Assembly (NCBI GenBank): GCA_963710535.1
Contig: CAVQAW010000003.1
Span: forward strand, 558,001-622,000
Direction: 5' to 3'
From: Pelagihabitans sp963710535
GTDB lineage: Bacteria; Bacteroidota; Bacteroidia; Flavobacteriales; Flavobacteriaceae
DNA length: 64,000 bases
A program made the translations under genes and the position numbers. Shown here one piece after another: positions 33,044 to 42,580 of the stretch. The notes beneath the pieces are model-generated. The model was not told the DNA's origin. It made no database searches and was given only the letters and a program-made list of their open reading frames with translations. Position 1 is the stretch's first letter; every line of letters starts with the position of its first letter.

Positions 33044-34510
33044 ATGCCCAAAGCCCTGATTGTTGGTGCTGGGATTGGGGGCCTCGCCACGGCCCTACGT
33101 CTGAAAAAAATGGGCTATGAAGTCTTGGTTCTGGAGGCCAACGCCCACCCTGGGGGCAAATTGCACGCCATTACGATCGAAGGCTACCGCTTCGACCTTG
33201 GCCCCTCCCTGTTTACCATGCCACATTTGGTCGATGAACTCTTTGAACTCTTCGGCCTCGATCCGAACGAACACTTCCGCTACCATCGAAAACAGAACAT
33301 ATGTAATTATTTTTGGGAAGATGGTACCCGATTTACCGCTGCGGCAAATGAGCAAATTTTTATTGAACAGGCTTCAGTTATATTTCAAGAACCCATCGAA
33401 AATTTGACCGAATACCTCCGTCGCAACGAAAAAAAATTCAAGCTTACCTCAGGCCTTTTTCTGGAAAAATCCCTTCACAAAATGGGTACCTACCTTTCCA
33501 TGGATACCCTTAAGGCCTTATTAAAATTGGGGACCCTCGATATCAATGCCTCTCTTGACGATGTCAACCAAAAATCGTTTCAAAATCAAAAATTGGTGCA
33601 GTTGTTCAACCGATATGCCACCTATAATGGATCATCGCCCTATCAAACCCCTGGCATCATGTCAATGATACCCCATCTTGAAATGCAGCTAGGCACCTTT
33701 TACCCCAAAGGTGGCATGCATCGCATCAGCTTGAGCCTCTATGATCTGGCCCTTCAGCAAGGTGTTCAGTTCCGCTTCCGGGAAAAGGCAACGAAAATAA
33801 CCGTGGAGGGAACAACGGCAGTGGGGGTCGCCACCGCTGCCGGCAGTTATAGGGCGGAACTCGTCGTGTCCAATATGGATGTTTATCCCACCTATAAAAG
33901 TTTGTTGAAAGACCAAAAACACCCCAATAAAATACTTTCGCAGGAGCGTTCGAGCTCCGCCTTGATCTTTTATTGGGGAATATCAAGAAAGTTCGAAACG
34001 CTAGATCTCCACAACATTTTTTTTAGTGACGATTACCAAAAGGAATTCCATTCGATTTTTGAAACAAAGTCCTTATATGACGATCCAACGGTATACATCA
34101 ACATCACCAGCAAGGAAGACCCCGGAGATGCACCCGGTCACGGTGAAAACTGGTTCGTGATGATCAATGCGCCAGGCAATTACGGGCAGGATTGGGAAAC
34201 TATGAAACACAGGGCCAGAAAACATATTATCCAAAAACTCAACCGAATCCTAAAGGTAGATTTGGAACAATTGATAGAAGTGGAACATAGTTTAGATCCT
34301 TTGGGCATAGAAAATAGCACCAGCAGTTATCGAGGGGCACTTTACGGGGCGGCAAGCAATAACAAAATGGCGGCCTTTATGAGACATCCGAACTTTAGTC
34401 CCCGTATTAAAAATTTATATTTTACGGGCGGTTCAGTACACCCAGGCGGCGGAATTCCACTGTGTCTGCTCTCTGCCAAAATCGTCGGGGATTTGGCCCC
34501 TAAGGTATGA
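33044..34510 (+). CDS. crtD: CrtD-like carotenoid 3,4-desaturase (CrtI family)
   Basis: The 488-residue protein has an FAD motif (ALIVGAGIGGLATALRLKKM, with VLEANAHPGGKL) and a C-terminal CrtI signature (LYFTGGSVHPGGGIPLCLLS). It is a second CrtI-family enzyme beside cruF. In myxol and saproxanthin producers this pairing is a CrtD that introduces the 3',4' double bond after CruF hydration. The substrate is inferred from the neighbourhood. It follows crtZ by 2 bp and precedes cruF by 3 bp. Confidence 0.85.
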   Translation: MPKALIVGAGIGGLATALRLKKMGYEVLVLEANAHPGGKLHAITIEGYRFDLGPSLFTMPHLVDELFELFGLDPNEHFRYHRKQNICNYFWEDGTRFTAAANEQIFIEQASVIFQEPIENLTEYLRRNEKKFKLTSGLFLEKSLHKMGTYLSMDTLKALLKLGTLDINASLDDVNQKSFQNQKLVQLFNRYATYNGSSPYQTPGIMSMIPHLEMQLGTFYPKGGMHRISLSLYDLALQQGVQFRFREKATKITVEGTTAVGVATAAGSYRAELVVSNMDVYPTYKSLLKDQKHPNKILSQERSSSALIFYWGISRKFETLDLHNIFFSDDYQKEFHSIFETKSLYDDPTVYINITSKEDPGDAPGHGENWFVMINAPGNYGQDWETMKHRARKHIIQKLNRILKVDLEQLIEVEHSLDPLGIENSTSSYRGALYGAASNNKMAAFMRHPNFSPRIKNLYFTGGSVHPGGGIPLCLLSAKIVGDLAPKV

Positions 34511-34513
34511 ACC

Positions 34514-35158
34514 ATGATCGCAAAACTATCAATACATAAGACCGTAGTGGCCATTTTTTTGATATGGCTCTTCCATGTTTCGGCCATCGTTGGCATCAGT
34601 ATGGAATATCAAGATTGGTTCGTTCGCAAAACCCCGATCAACCTCTTGTTGTGCCTTGCCCTCTTTATTTGGGTATTTCCAATCGATTCGTTGAGAAAAT
34701 GGATCGCTTTCTTCCTTTTTTTCAGTGGCGGAATGCTGGCAGAATGGTTGGGGGTGAATTTTGGGCTCCTTTTTGGGGACTATGCCTATGGCCAGAATCT
34801 CGGGCCGAAACTCGATGGGGTGCCCTTCCTGATAGGGGTCAATTGGGCGCTACTTACCTTTGTATCGGCCAGTATCATCGGTTATCTGACCGACCGCCCA
34901 TGGGCCAAAATCCTACTTTCGGCCATACTCATGGTGCTGCTGGACTATTTGATGGAACACTGTGCGCCCGATTTTGATTTTTGGACTTTTGAAGGCGGAA
35001 TGGCCACTTTGGAAAACTACATCAGCTGGTTTGCCGTCGCCTTGACATTCCAATGGATCTTGCACCGGTTTGGGATAGAAGGCAACCAAAAATTCTCATT
35101 GCATTTCTATCTGTCACAGTTCGTTTTTTTTGGCTATTTCTATTTTTATTTAGGATAG
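34514..35158 (+). CDS. cruF: CruF, carotenoid 1',2'-hydratase (DUF422 family)
   Basis: The 214-residue protein has about six to seven membrane helices. Features of the family are GMLAEWLGVNFGLLFGDYAYG, LGPKLDGVPFLIGVNWALLTF and LDYLMEHCAPDFDFW. CruF adds water across the terminal double bond of a psi end group. It is the last plus-strand gene of the crt operon, and its end overlaps the convergent CrtA-like gene by 9 bp. Confidence 0.88.
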   Translation: MIAKLSIHKTVVAIFLIWLFHVSAIVGISMEYQDWFVRKTPINLLLCLALFIWVFPIDSLRKWIAFFLFFSGGMLAEWLGVNFGLLFGDYAYGQNLGPKLDGVPFLIGVNWALLTFVSASIIGYLTDRPWAKILLSAILMVLLDYLMEHCAPDFDFWTFEGGMATLENYISWFAVALTFQWILHRFGIEGNQKFSLHFYLSQFVFFGYFYFYLG

Positions 35159-35854
35159 GCCTGCCAAGGGATCGGTGCCGTTCCATGTACCGTCCGATCG
35201 GTAGGGCTGGAACCTTGAAAACAGCTCTTCGCTGTACCAGTCCAGTTTTCGGGTTTGCAGAATCGCGCTTTTGTGCGCATCGCTTTGATAGGCATATGCC
35301 ATCAAACTTTGTTCGTCTTTCCAAAGACTGAAAGTCGCCATTTGCACTATGGGCATTTCCCCAATTCCCTTGGTGACGATCAATCCGGGATTATGTTGCA
35401 ACGGCCGCTGTGAAGCCGGTACGGAACGCCAAAATTTCCAAAGCAATTTCGGGCGAATGGTGGCCCGGGTAATGACCGCTATAAATGGAATATCGATATT
35501 TAACGACCGGCTCTTTTGAAAAGGATTGCTCCCGGCCCAGGCCCCTTTTGATCGGATACCCTTCAAATAGAGCGTCCAATGTTCCGAACTCCTATTGAGG
35601 TAACGCCGCATTAGGGCCGAGGATTTGAAAAAACGGTCGGCATCGGCTTCCTTTTCCCAGACCATCAACAAGGCATAGACCGACCAATCGGGCAAAGGAT
35701 TGAATCGCTCCCTACCGCTGCCCATTAATTTGTAAAAGTTGAGTCCCTCGGTTTTGGCCAGCGCACCATGCGCAAATTGCATCATCCCGAAAGCCCATAG
35801 TTTCGAGCCAAAAGAACCATATCTAAAAAAGGTAAGGGTGGTAATCTGATCCAT
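35150..35854 (-). CDS. crtA: CrtA-like carotenoid monooxygenase (spheroidene monooxygenase family)
   Basis: The 234-residue protein has the CrtA pattern: TLTFFRYGSFGSKLWAFGMM at the start, WSVYALLMVWEKEADADRFF, GMWNPF-like GSNPFQKSR, and near the end TFSLWKDEQSLMAYAYQSDAHKSAI and YSEELFSRFQPY. CrtA enzymes are heme-binding oxygenases that put keto or hydroxy groups at C-2 of acyclic ends. In this cluster it could oxidise the 2' position of the psi end group made by CruF and CrtD. It is convergent with cruF and 9 bp after the thioredoxin-fold gene. Confidence 0.82.
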   Translation of the reverse strand: MDQITTLTFFRYGSFGSKLWAFGMMQFAHGALAKTEGLNFYKLMGSGRERFNPLPDWSVYALLMVWEKEADADRFFKSSALMRRYLNRSSEHWTLYLKGIRSKGAWAGSNPFQKSRSLNIDIPFIAVITRATIRPKLLWKFWRSVPASQRPLQHNPGLIVTKGIGEMPIVQMATFSLWKDEQSLMAYAYQSDAHKSAILQTRKLDWYSEELFSRFQPYRSDGTWNGTDPLAGLS

Positions 35855-35863
35855 CGACTGACA

Positions 35864-36424
35864 TTATTCGGCCAGTAGGCCATCTATCAACGCGTCAATT
35901 TTCGGGCTGTTCCAATCTGAAATATCGTCCTGTTTTATGACTACAAAGCCTTTTTTATCGATCAGGTAAGAGGCAGGTGGCTCCAAAACCGAAATAGGGG
36001 TCTGTTCCCCGATGATGAGATAGGTGACCGGAAAAGTGAAATCGTTCTTTTTCATAAACTCTTGTACCGGGGGCCTTTCTTCGTTCGTAATAATGTAGAA
36101 ATCAACCTTGTCCCCATATCGGTCGTATAACTTCTGGATGCCCTTCAATTCAGCCGCAGACGGCAACCGCCAGGAAGCCCAAAAATTGATAAAAACCACC
36201 TTGCCCTTAGATCTGTTGAAGTTGATGAATGCCCAATCCTCATCTTTCAGTTTCCAGTCATAATCCAATATTTGTTCCCGATTATTTTCAGCGACGATTT
36301 TAGGAGCCGCTGCAAACAAGGTGTTCAACCAAACTTTACTGTAATAGCCCAAGGGTGTCACAAAAAATGAAATTACAAAAGCGATCAGGAGCAGGTTTAG
36401 GATGGTTTTCCTTTTGATTTTCAT
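35864..36424 (-). CDS. TlpA-like thioredoxin-fold protein lacking both active-site cysteines
   Basis: The 186-residue protein has an N-terminal membrane anchor (residues about 8-28) and a periplasmic thioredoxin fold. The motif expected as W-x-x-W-C-x-x-C reads FWASWRLPSAAEL: residues 86 and 89 are Arg and Ser in place of the two cysteines. The cis-proline loop and the rest of the fold (KVVFINFWASW, DFYIITNE, FPVTYLI, PASYLIDKKGFVV) are intact. It cannot work as a dithiol reductase or oxidase and may be a binding or chaperone protein. A -7 box TAGTTTTA (36440-36447, minus strand) precedes it. It is probably co-transcribed with the CrtA-like gene. Confidence 0.85.
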   Translation of the reverse strand: MKIKRKTILNLLLIAFVISFFVTPLGYYSKVWLNTLFAAAPKIVAENNREQILDYDWKLKDEDWAFINFNRSKGKVVFINFWASWRLPSAAELKGIQKLYDRYGDKVDFYIITNEERPPVQEFMKKNDFTFPVTYLIIGEQTPISVLEPPASYLIDKKGFVVIKQDDISDWNSPKIDALIDGLLAE

Positions 36425-36439
36425 TCCTAGGGGTTTGCG

Positions 36440-36474
36440 TAAAACTAAAAAACTCCTGAGGATTTTCAGGAGTT
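36440..36474 (-). terminator. Intrinsic terminator after aconitase
   Basis: AACTCCTGA (36451-36459) and TCAGGAGTT (36466-36474) form a perfect 9-bp stem with a 6-nt loop. On the minus strand it is followed by TTTTAGTTTT. The plus-strand side also has a T-rich tail. The tail overlaps the -7 box of the next gene. Confidence 0.8.
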
Positions 36475-36498
36475 TTATTTAACTATTTCAATTCCTAA

Positions 36499-38766
36499 TT
36501 AAGCAGCGTTCTCCCTTTTGATCACATTGAGTGCGGAACCTTCCCTAAACCAACCGATTTGGGATTCGTTATAGGTATGGGCTGCCATAATGGTGTCTTT
36601 ACTGCCATCGGCATGTACCACTTCAATGGACAAAGGTTTTCCAGGTGCAAATTTGGCAATATCCACGAAATTAAAGATGTCGTCTTCTTTTATGAGATCA
36701 TAATCCGATTCTTTCACAAAGGTAAGTGCCAACATCCCTTGTTTCTTCAGGTTCGTTTCATGAATACGGGCAAACGACTTCACCAGCACCACCGCTACCC
36801 CAAGATGCCGTGGCTGCATCGCCGCATGTTCGCGGGAAGAGCCTTCACCGTAATTGTGGTCACCTACAACGATTGTTTTGATACCTGCTGCCTTATAGGC
36901 CCTTTGGGTGTCCGGTACGCCACCGTATTCCCCGGTCAATTGGTTCTTTACAAAATTAGTTTTCTTATTGAAGGCGTTCACTGCACCGATCAAGGTATTG
37001 TTGGCAATATTATCGAGATGTCCTCGATAACGAAGCCAAGGACCCGCCATGGAAATATGGTCAGTGGTACATTTGCCAAAGGCTTTGATGAGCAATTTCA
37101 TGCCTTTCATCTGCTCGTTGGTGATCGGGAGGAAGGGATCCAATAGCTGTAACCGTTCCGATTTGGGGCTTACTTTTACCTCAACTTTGGAACCATCCGC
37201 GTCGGGCGCCAAGAATCCGGCATCTTCAACATCAAACCCTTTTGGGGGCAATTCAATGCCCATGGGCTCCTCCAATTTTACTTCCTGTCCGTCTTCATTG
37301 ATCAACATATCGTTCATCGGGTCAAAATCCAACCGGCCCGAGATGGCGATGGCCGCGACCATTTCCGGCGAGCCCACGAAAGCGTGTGTATTGGGATTGC
37401 CATCGGCCCTTTTCGAAAAATTCCTGTTGAAGGAATGCACAATGGTATTTTTTTCATCCCCTTTGAGGTCACTTCGGTCCCACTGCCCGATACAAGGCCC
37501 GCAGGCATTGGTAAAGATGGTGGCACCCAGTTCCTCAAAAATCTGTAAAAGTCCATCGCGTTCCGCCGTAAAGCGAATTTGTTCCGAGCCGGGGTTGATA
37601 CCGAAGTCTGACTTGGGCTTAATTTTCTTATCAACGGCCTGCTTGGCAATGGAAGCCGCCCTAGTCAGGTCTTCATAGGAGGAATTGGTACAAGACCCAA
37701 TAAGGCCCCAATCGACCTGTAATGGCCAATTATTGGCTTTGGCCTTAGGTCCCAATTCGCCTACCGGGGTGGCCAGGTCAGGAGTGAACGGGCCATTGAG
37801 ATGTGGCCTCAAGGTGTTCAGGTCTATTTCGATCAGTTGGTCGAAATAGGCTTTGGGATTTGCATATACTTCCGGATCTGCGGTCAAATGACCCTTGATC
37901 TTGTTCGCCGCATCGGCGACCTCACTCCTATCGGTGGCACGCAGATAGCGCTCCATGGAGGCGTCATATCCAAAAGTGGAGGTCGTTGCCCCTACTTCGG
38001 CACCCATATTGCAGATCGTACCTTTTCCGGTACAGGATAAGTTTTTAGCACCTTCCCCAAAATATTCGATGATGGCTCCAGTCCCCCCCTTTACGGTCAA
38101 GATTTCGGCCACTTTTAGAATGACATCCTTGGCCGAGGTCCAACCAGAAATTTTACCGGTCAAATGCACCCCGATCAATTTTGGAAATTTCAATTCCCAT
38201 GCCATACCGGCCATCACATCCACTGCGTCGGCACCGCCAACTCCGATAGCAACCATTCCCAGACCTCCGGCATTTACCGTATGGGAATCGGTACCGATCA
38301 TCATACCTCCTGGAAACGCATAATTTTCAAGGACCACCTGATGGATGATACCCGCTCCGGGTTTCCAAAAGCCTATCCCGTATTTATTTGAAACGGATTC
38401 CAAAAAATCGAACACTTCGGCGCTGGTGCTGTTGGCCATTTTTAAATCGGCCACGGCACCGCTCTTGGCCTGAATCAAGTGATCACAATGCACCGTGGTG
38501 GGAACCGCGACCTTGGGTTTGCCGGCCTGCATGAACTGCAACAAGGCCATCTGGGCGGTGGCATCCTGACAGGCAATACGATCGGGAGCGAAATCGACAT
38601 AATCCTTACCCCTTGTGAACGCCTTGGTAGGATTGCCATCCCATAAATGGGAATATAAAATTTTCTCGGAAAGTGTCAATGGTTTTCCTACCACCTTTCG
38701 GGCCAGATCTACCCGTTGGGCCATGGTAGCGTAAACCTTTTTGATCATATCAATATCAAATGCCAT
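36499..38766 (-). CDS. acn: Aconitate hydratase
   Basis: The 755-residue enzyme interconverts citrate and isocitrate in the TCA cycle. [4Fe-4S] ligands lie in GSCTNSSYEDL and TNACGPCIGQWDRSD. Other hallmarks are GTDSHTVNAGGLG and the C-terminal swivelling domain with YGEGSSREHAAMQPRHLG. The length matches mitochondrial-type aconitase, common in Bacteroidetes. A -7 box TAATTTTA (38799-38806, minus strand) stands 33 bp before the ATG. Confidence 0.96.
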   Translation of the reverse strand: MAFDIDMIKKVYATMAQRVDLARKVVGKPLTLSEKILYSHLWDGNPTKAFTRGKDYVDFAPDRIACQDATAQMALLQFMQAGKPKVAVPTTVHCDHLIQAKSGAVADLKMANSTSAEVFDFLESVSNKYGIGFWKPGAGIIHQVVLENYAFPGGMMIGTDSHTVNAGGLGMVAIGVGGADAVDVMAGMAWELKFPKLIGVHLTGKISGWTSAKDVILKVAEILTVKGGTGAIIEYFGEGAKNLSCTGKGTICNMGAEVGATTSTFGYDASMERYLRATDRSEVADAANKIKGHLTADPEVYANPKAYFDQLIEIDLNTLRPHLNGPFTPDLATPVGELGPKAKANNWPLQVDWGLIGSCTNSSYEDLTRAASIAKQAVDKKIKPKSDFGINPGSEQIRFTAERDGLLQIFEELGATIFTNACGPCIGQWDRSDLKGDEKNTIVHSFNRNFSKRADGNPNTHAFVGSPEMVAAIAISGRLDFDPMNDMLINEDGQEVKLEEPMGIELPPKGFDVEDAGFLAPDADGSKVEVKVSPKSERLQLLDPFLPITNEQMKGMKLLIKAFGKCTTDHISMAGPWLRYRGHLDNIANNTLIGAVNAFNKKTNFVKNQLTGEYGGVPDTQRAYKAAGIKTIVVGDHNYGEGSSREHAAMQPRHLGVAVVLVKSFARIHETNLKKQGMLALTFVKESDYDLIKEDDIFNFVDIAKFAPGKPLSIEVVHADGSKDTIMAAHTYNESQIGWFREGSALNVIKRENAA

Positions 38767-38950
38767 CAGTTTCTTTGTTTAAGGTTAGAACAATTTAGTA
38801 AAATTAAGAAAATACCAAGGGTAAATAAAATTTTCGGACTCAGATATCCTCCAATTTGGCCAAATGTCTTGCGAAAACGATCACTTCTGGCCAAAGTATC
38901 CTTTCAACTGATTTAAATATTTAAGATTCTTTACTTTTTGGCGAAATTTG

Positions 38951-39904
38951 CTACAGGAGTTTGTTCACGATATCCGTTTCCGAAATGCCCTCTGCTTCCG
39001 CTTTATAGTTCCTGATGATACGGTGGCGCAAAATACCCATGGCAACTGCTTTGACATCTTCTATATCGGGAGAATATTTTCCATGGATCGCCGCATTTGC
39101 CTTGGCGCCCATGATCAGATTTTGGGAAGCTCTTGGACCAGCGCCCCAATCGATGTACTGCCTCACAAAATCAGAGGCCCCTTCAAGACCCGGTCTGGTG
39201 GCATCCACCAACCGAACGGCATAGTCAATGACATTATCGGGCACCGGAATACGGCGTACAAGATGTTGAACCTCCAATATTTCCGCGGCATTGAACAGGG
39301 CATTGACGACCGGGGTCTCATCAGCGGTCGTGGCCTTTACCACTTGAATTTCTTCCGCAATCGAAGGGTATTTTAACTCTATGGCGAACATGAAACGGTC
39401 TAATTGGGCCTCGGGCAAAGGATAGGTTCCTTCCTGTTCGATGGGGTTTTGGGTGGCCAGAACGAAATAAGGCAGCGACAATTGATGTTGCTGCCCAGCA
39501 ATCGTCACCGACCGTTCCTGCATGGCCTCCAACAAGGCTGCTTGGGTCTTTGGAGGGGTACGATTGATCTCATCGGCCAAGATGATATTCGCAAAAATGG
39601 GGCCTTTGATGAATTTGAATTGGCGGTTTTGATCTAAAACCTCGCTCCCCAGAATATCGCTTGGCATCAGATCGGGCGTAAACTGTATTCGTTTGAAATC
39701 AAGCCCCAAAGCTTTGGCTATGGTGTTGACCATAAGGGTCTTGGCCAAACCGGGGACCCCAATGAGCAAAGAATGCCCACCGGTGTAAATCGACAGGAGG
39801 ATTTGGTCGATGACCTCGGTCTGCCCTACGATGACCTTCGCGATTTCCTGCTTTAAGGCAATATGCCGTTGTACCAGATTTTTTATTGCGCTTACGTCCG
39901 ACAT
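38951..39904 (-). CDS. MoxR-family AAA+ ATPase
   Basis: The protein has 317 residues from ATG 39904 (MSDVSAIKNLVQRHIALKQE). The longer frame to 39937 runs into the upstream gene. Walker A is GVPGLAKT, Walker B is ILADEINRTPP, and sensor motifs are LATQNPIEQEGTYPLPEAQLDRFMF. MoxR ATPases act as chaperones that activate metal or von Willebrand A domain proteins. Its ATG follows the stop of the SurA-like gene by one base, so the two are tightly coupled. The usual DUF58 and VWA partners are not adjacent. Confidence 0.92.
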   Translation of the reverse strand: MSDVSAIKNLVQRHIALKQEIAKVIVGQTEVIDQILLSIYTGGHSLLIGVPGLAKTLMVNTIAKALGLDFKRIQFTPDLMPSDILGSEVLDQNRQFKFIKGPIFANIILADEINRTPPKTQAALLEAMQERSVTIAGQQHQLSLPYFVLATQNPIEQEGTYPLPEAQLDRFMFAIELKYPSIAEEIQVVKATTADETPVVNALFNAAEILEVQHLVRRIPVPDNVIDYAVRLVDATRPGLEGASDFVRQYIDWGAGPRASQNLIMGAKANAAIHGKYSPDIEDVKAVAMGILRHRIIRNYKAEAEGISETDIVNKLL

Positions 39905-39905
39905 G

Positions 39906-41348
39906 CTAATTCTTGACCCAGTTGTTGGCAAAATCACAATCCTTTCTGGAGTCGTTCACACTGATATAGGTATCCTCAATATGCTTGTCCATCCATTTTT
40001 TGATTGCGTTGTACTGTTTTTCGGTCAGAGACAGCTGTTGGATTTTCATATAATCCTTCGCGAAATCTGCCACATGTTCATCATATCGGTTGGTGACCTT
40101 CAATAGCTTGAAGGAAGGGCCTCCTCCTCTTGGGTCATCCTCAAAAATGGGATTGGAGATTTCGTTGTCCTTCAAATTGCGCACCTGATTGTACAAGGTG
40201 GGGTCCATCTTTGTCAATTCAAAACGAGAATCGAAATTGGTAGGGTTGCGCAAGAGTCCACCGTCGAATTTGGTCTCCTTTTCGTCGGAGAAATTGAGGG
40301 CTGCTTCCGCAAAGGTGTACTTGCCGTCGATCACTTGTTGCCGGATACTGTCCAATTCAGATTTGGCGTTGGCAAGGGCTTCTTCCGAAATCTCGGGTTT
40401 GAGCAAAATGTGCCGCAGATCTAATTCTTGTCCCCTGATTTTTTCAATAAAAATGATGTGATATCCAAATGGGGTCTCGAATGGATCTGAAACCTCCCCC
40501 TCTTTCAAACTGAAGGCCACATCCTTGAACTCTTTTACAAATCCGGTTTCTTTGGTGATGCTATAAAAGCCCCCCTTCGATTTGGAACCGTCATCCTGTG
40601 AGTACAAGATGGCCTTTACGCTGAAACTGGCATCATTGTCTTCAACATCGGCCTTGATCTTGTTCAACTTATCGATGGTTTGTTGCTTCTCGGCGTCTGT
40701 GGCCTTGGGTTGTTTTACGATTTGGGCGATTTCCATCTCAGCACCAAAAACCGGACGATCTTCAACTGATATTTTATTATAGAACTGTCTTACCTCTTCC
40801 GGGGTTATTTTGATCTCCGATACGATTTCCTGCTGCATTTTTTCCGATAACATCCGGAGCTTGTTGATCTTAAAAAGCTCCTCCCTAAAAGCGGATTCAT
40901 CCTCTTTCTTATAGTATTTCAGCACCTTGTCCATGGATCCGATCTGCTGCACCAAGGACTGAATTTGCCTTTCCCCGGTGGCATTGACCTCATCATCGGA
41001 AACCAGGATACTGTCCTGTACGGCCTGATGTGCATAGAGTCGGTCTTCCATCAACTTGCCCAAAAGGCTGCATCGGGTGATATCCTCTACAGAGGCGCCC
41101 TGGCTGCGAAGATCGATCAAGGTTTTTTCGATGTCCGATTCCAAGATCACATAATCGCCCACCACTGCGGCGATCCCGTCTAATTTGACCCTTTTAAAAT
41201 TGTTTACCGTATCCTTTTTGGTTCCTGCATCGGCCATCATGGGCAGCTCCGAAGCTGCTATCTGGCGCTCCGGTATACTATCGATTTGCTGGGCGGACAG
41301 TATACCCACTCCCATTAAGAAACATCCTGTTAAAACAGATTTAATCAT
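39906..41348 (-). CDS. surA: SurA-like periplasmic peptidyl-prolyl isomerase with two parvulin domains
   Basis: The protein has 480 residues from ATG 41348 (MIKSVLTGCFLMGVGILSAQ, a signal peptide). Earlier in-frame starts overlap the upstream gene more. The N-terminal chaperone region (about 35-190) precedes two rotamase domains, the first with GGFYSITKETGFVKEFKDVAF and SDPFETPFGYHIIFIEK, the second starting RHILLKPEISEEA. SurA proteins escort outer-membrane proteins through the periplasm. It overlaps the lipoprotein gene upstream by 8 bp. Confidence 0.9.
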   Translation of the reverse strand: MIKSVLTGCFLMGVGILSAQQIDSIPERQIAASELPMMADAGTKKDTVNNFKRVKLDGIAAVVGDYVILESDIEKTLIDLRSQGASVEDITRCSLLGKLMEDRLYAHQAVQDSILVSDDEVNATGERQIQSLVQQIGSMDKVLKYYKKEDESAFREELFKINKLRMLSEKMQQEIVSEIKITPEEVRQFYNKISVEDRPVFGAEMEIAQIVKQPKATDAEKQQTIDKLNKIKADVEDNDASFSVKAILYSQDDGSKSKGGFYSITKETGFVKEFKDVAFSLKEGEVSDPFETPFGYHIIFIEKIRGQELDLRHILLKPEISEEALANAKSELDSIRQQVIDGKYTFAEAALNFSDEKETKFDGGLLRNPTNFDSRFELTKMDPTLYNQVRNLKDNEISNPIFEDDPRGGGPSFKLLKVTNRYDEHVADFAKDYMKIQQLSLTEKQYNAIKKWMDKHIEDTYISVNDSRKDCDFANNWVKN

Positions 41349-42234
41349 CTTTCCCATATACTTCAAATTGTTTGTCCTTGATGGCTTCATCTATAATTTC
41401 AGCATCGAGCTTGCGTATGTAATCCAATTTTCTCCTGCTTAAGAGCACTTGTTTTATCGTAGGTTCTATATAAGTGAGCGGAGCGATGTCATTGGGCTCC
41501 AAAACGTCGATAACTGCCGTCAAATATACCCCCTTTGCATCCTCCAACTCAAAAAATTGTGATTTTTTTAAGTAACGGTCCTGATTTTCAAGGGTAAGCG
41601 GCGGTATTTCATCGATAACCCTGGAAGCCTTTATCCACAAGGAATCGTTGAAATTCAGTTTTTTGAATTGCACCCCAATGGAGTCCAAATAAATTCGGTC
41701 TTCATCCCCAAATCGTTTAAGTCTTTTGATGACCTCCTCTTTGTTCAAGAACAATATGGGGAGTTCCACAAAACGCAGTTGTACCAGCTTCTCCTTTAAT
41801 CTGAAATTCTCCTTCTCAAGCCCATAGAATGCTTCCATTTGGCTTTTGGTGACCACCGAATCGCTTCCTGCCTGTACCAATGCCTCCTTATAGGCCCGGG
41901 TGTAGAGATCGTTGCGATAGTTGGCCACCAACCGTTCAAATTCGGCCAGTTTCGACTCGGGTAAATTGATCTTGGCCTTGGCCAACAACAATTGATTGGA
42001 CGCCCAATTGTTGATGTAATTGTTCACGAAGGAAATACTGTCTTCCTTAGATTTGCTATTCACCAAAAGAGGTTCGATGTCGGAAAGAAACAGATAGGCG
42101 TCGCCTACCCTTGCCAATGGTTTTTCCTTGCCAGGGGTGTCAAAAAGTCCTTCACATGAAAAAAGGAGACAAAACGAGCCGATGAGGATGAGGCTGGAAT
42201 ACAACGATTTACGGCCGATTCTTGAAAACTGCAT
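41341..42234 (-). CDS. SurA-N-like periplasmic chaperone lipoprotein without a rotamase domain
   Basis: The 297-residue protein has a signal peptide with lipobox LFSC. The rest is helical, similar in layout to the N-terminal chaperone part of SurA/PrsA (VGDAYLFLSDIEPLLVNSKS, then INNWASNQLLLAKAKINL). No parvulin core is visible after residue 150. It is coupled to the SurA-like gene downstream by an 8-bp overlap, so the pair probably works on the same client proteins. The assignment is from overall pattern and context. Confidence 0.78.
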   Translation of the reverse strand: MQFSRIGRKSLYSSLILIGSFCLLFSCEGLFDTPGKEKPLARVGDAYLFLSDIEPLLVNSKSKEDSISFVNNYINNWASNQLLLAKAKINLPESKLAEFERLVANYRNDLYTRAYKEALVQAGSDSVVTKSQMEAFYGLEKENFRLKEKLVQLRFVELPILFLNKEEVIKRLKRFGDEDRIYLDSIGVQFKKLNFNDSLWIKASRVIDEIPPLTLENQDRYLKKSQFFELEDAKGVYLTAVIDVLEPNDIAPLTYIEPTIKQVLLSRRKLDYIRKLDAEIIDEAIKDKQFEVYGKDD

Positions 42235-42580
42235 CTTGCAAAAATAACAATTAACCGAAGTTGGACAAGCAGATATGGGAATCCTTAACAGAATTTATGC
42301 TTCCTCGCTAAATTAACGCTTAAACTCGAGATGCGACCCTTTTTTAATTGAAATCGATGGTAAGGGCTACGAGTCATCCCTCCCTGAATCAAACGATGAT
42401 GCCCCGTGGTTCGGATGGGTTGCCAGCCCAAATCTATGGTCGGGCCTTAACGGAAAATGCCTTTGCTTTTTGGTGGAAACCATTTTCAAACGTAACTTTC
42501 ACTATAAATCCATTCCCGATGGAAGATGTTTTTAAGCAAACCCTATGTGACAATGCCGGCGGCCTAAAACAGAACTGCAA
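42235..42580. other. Intergenic stretch without a supported gene
   Basis: This divergent region of 346 bp holds a weak open frame (42348-42584, 78 codons) that resembles no protein family and has unnatural composition. A TAACTTTC element near 42496 is one base from the -7 consensus and could serve the small gene at 42581. I see nothing else. Confidence 0.4.
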
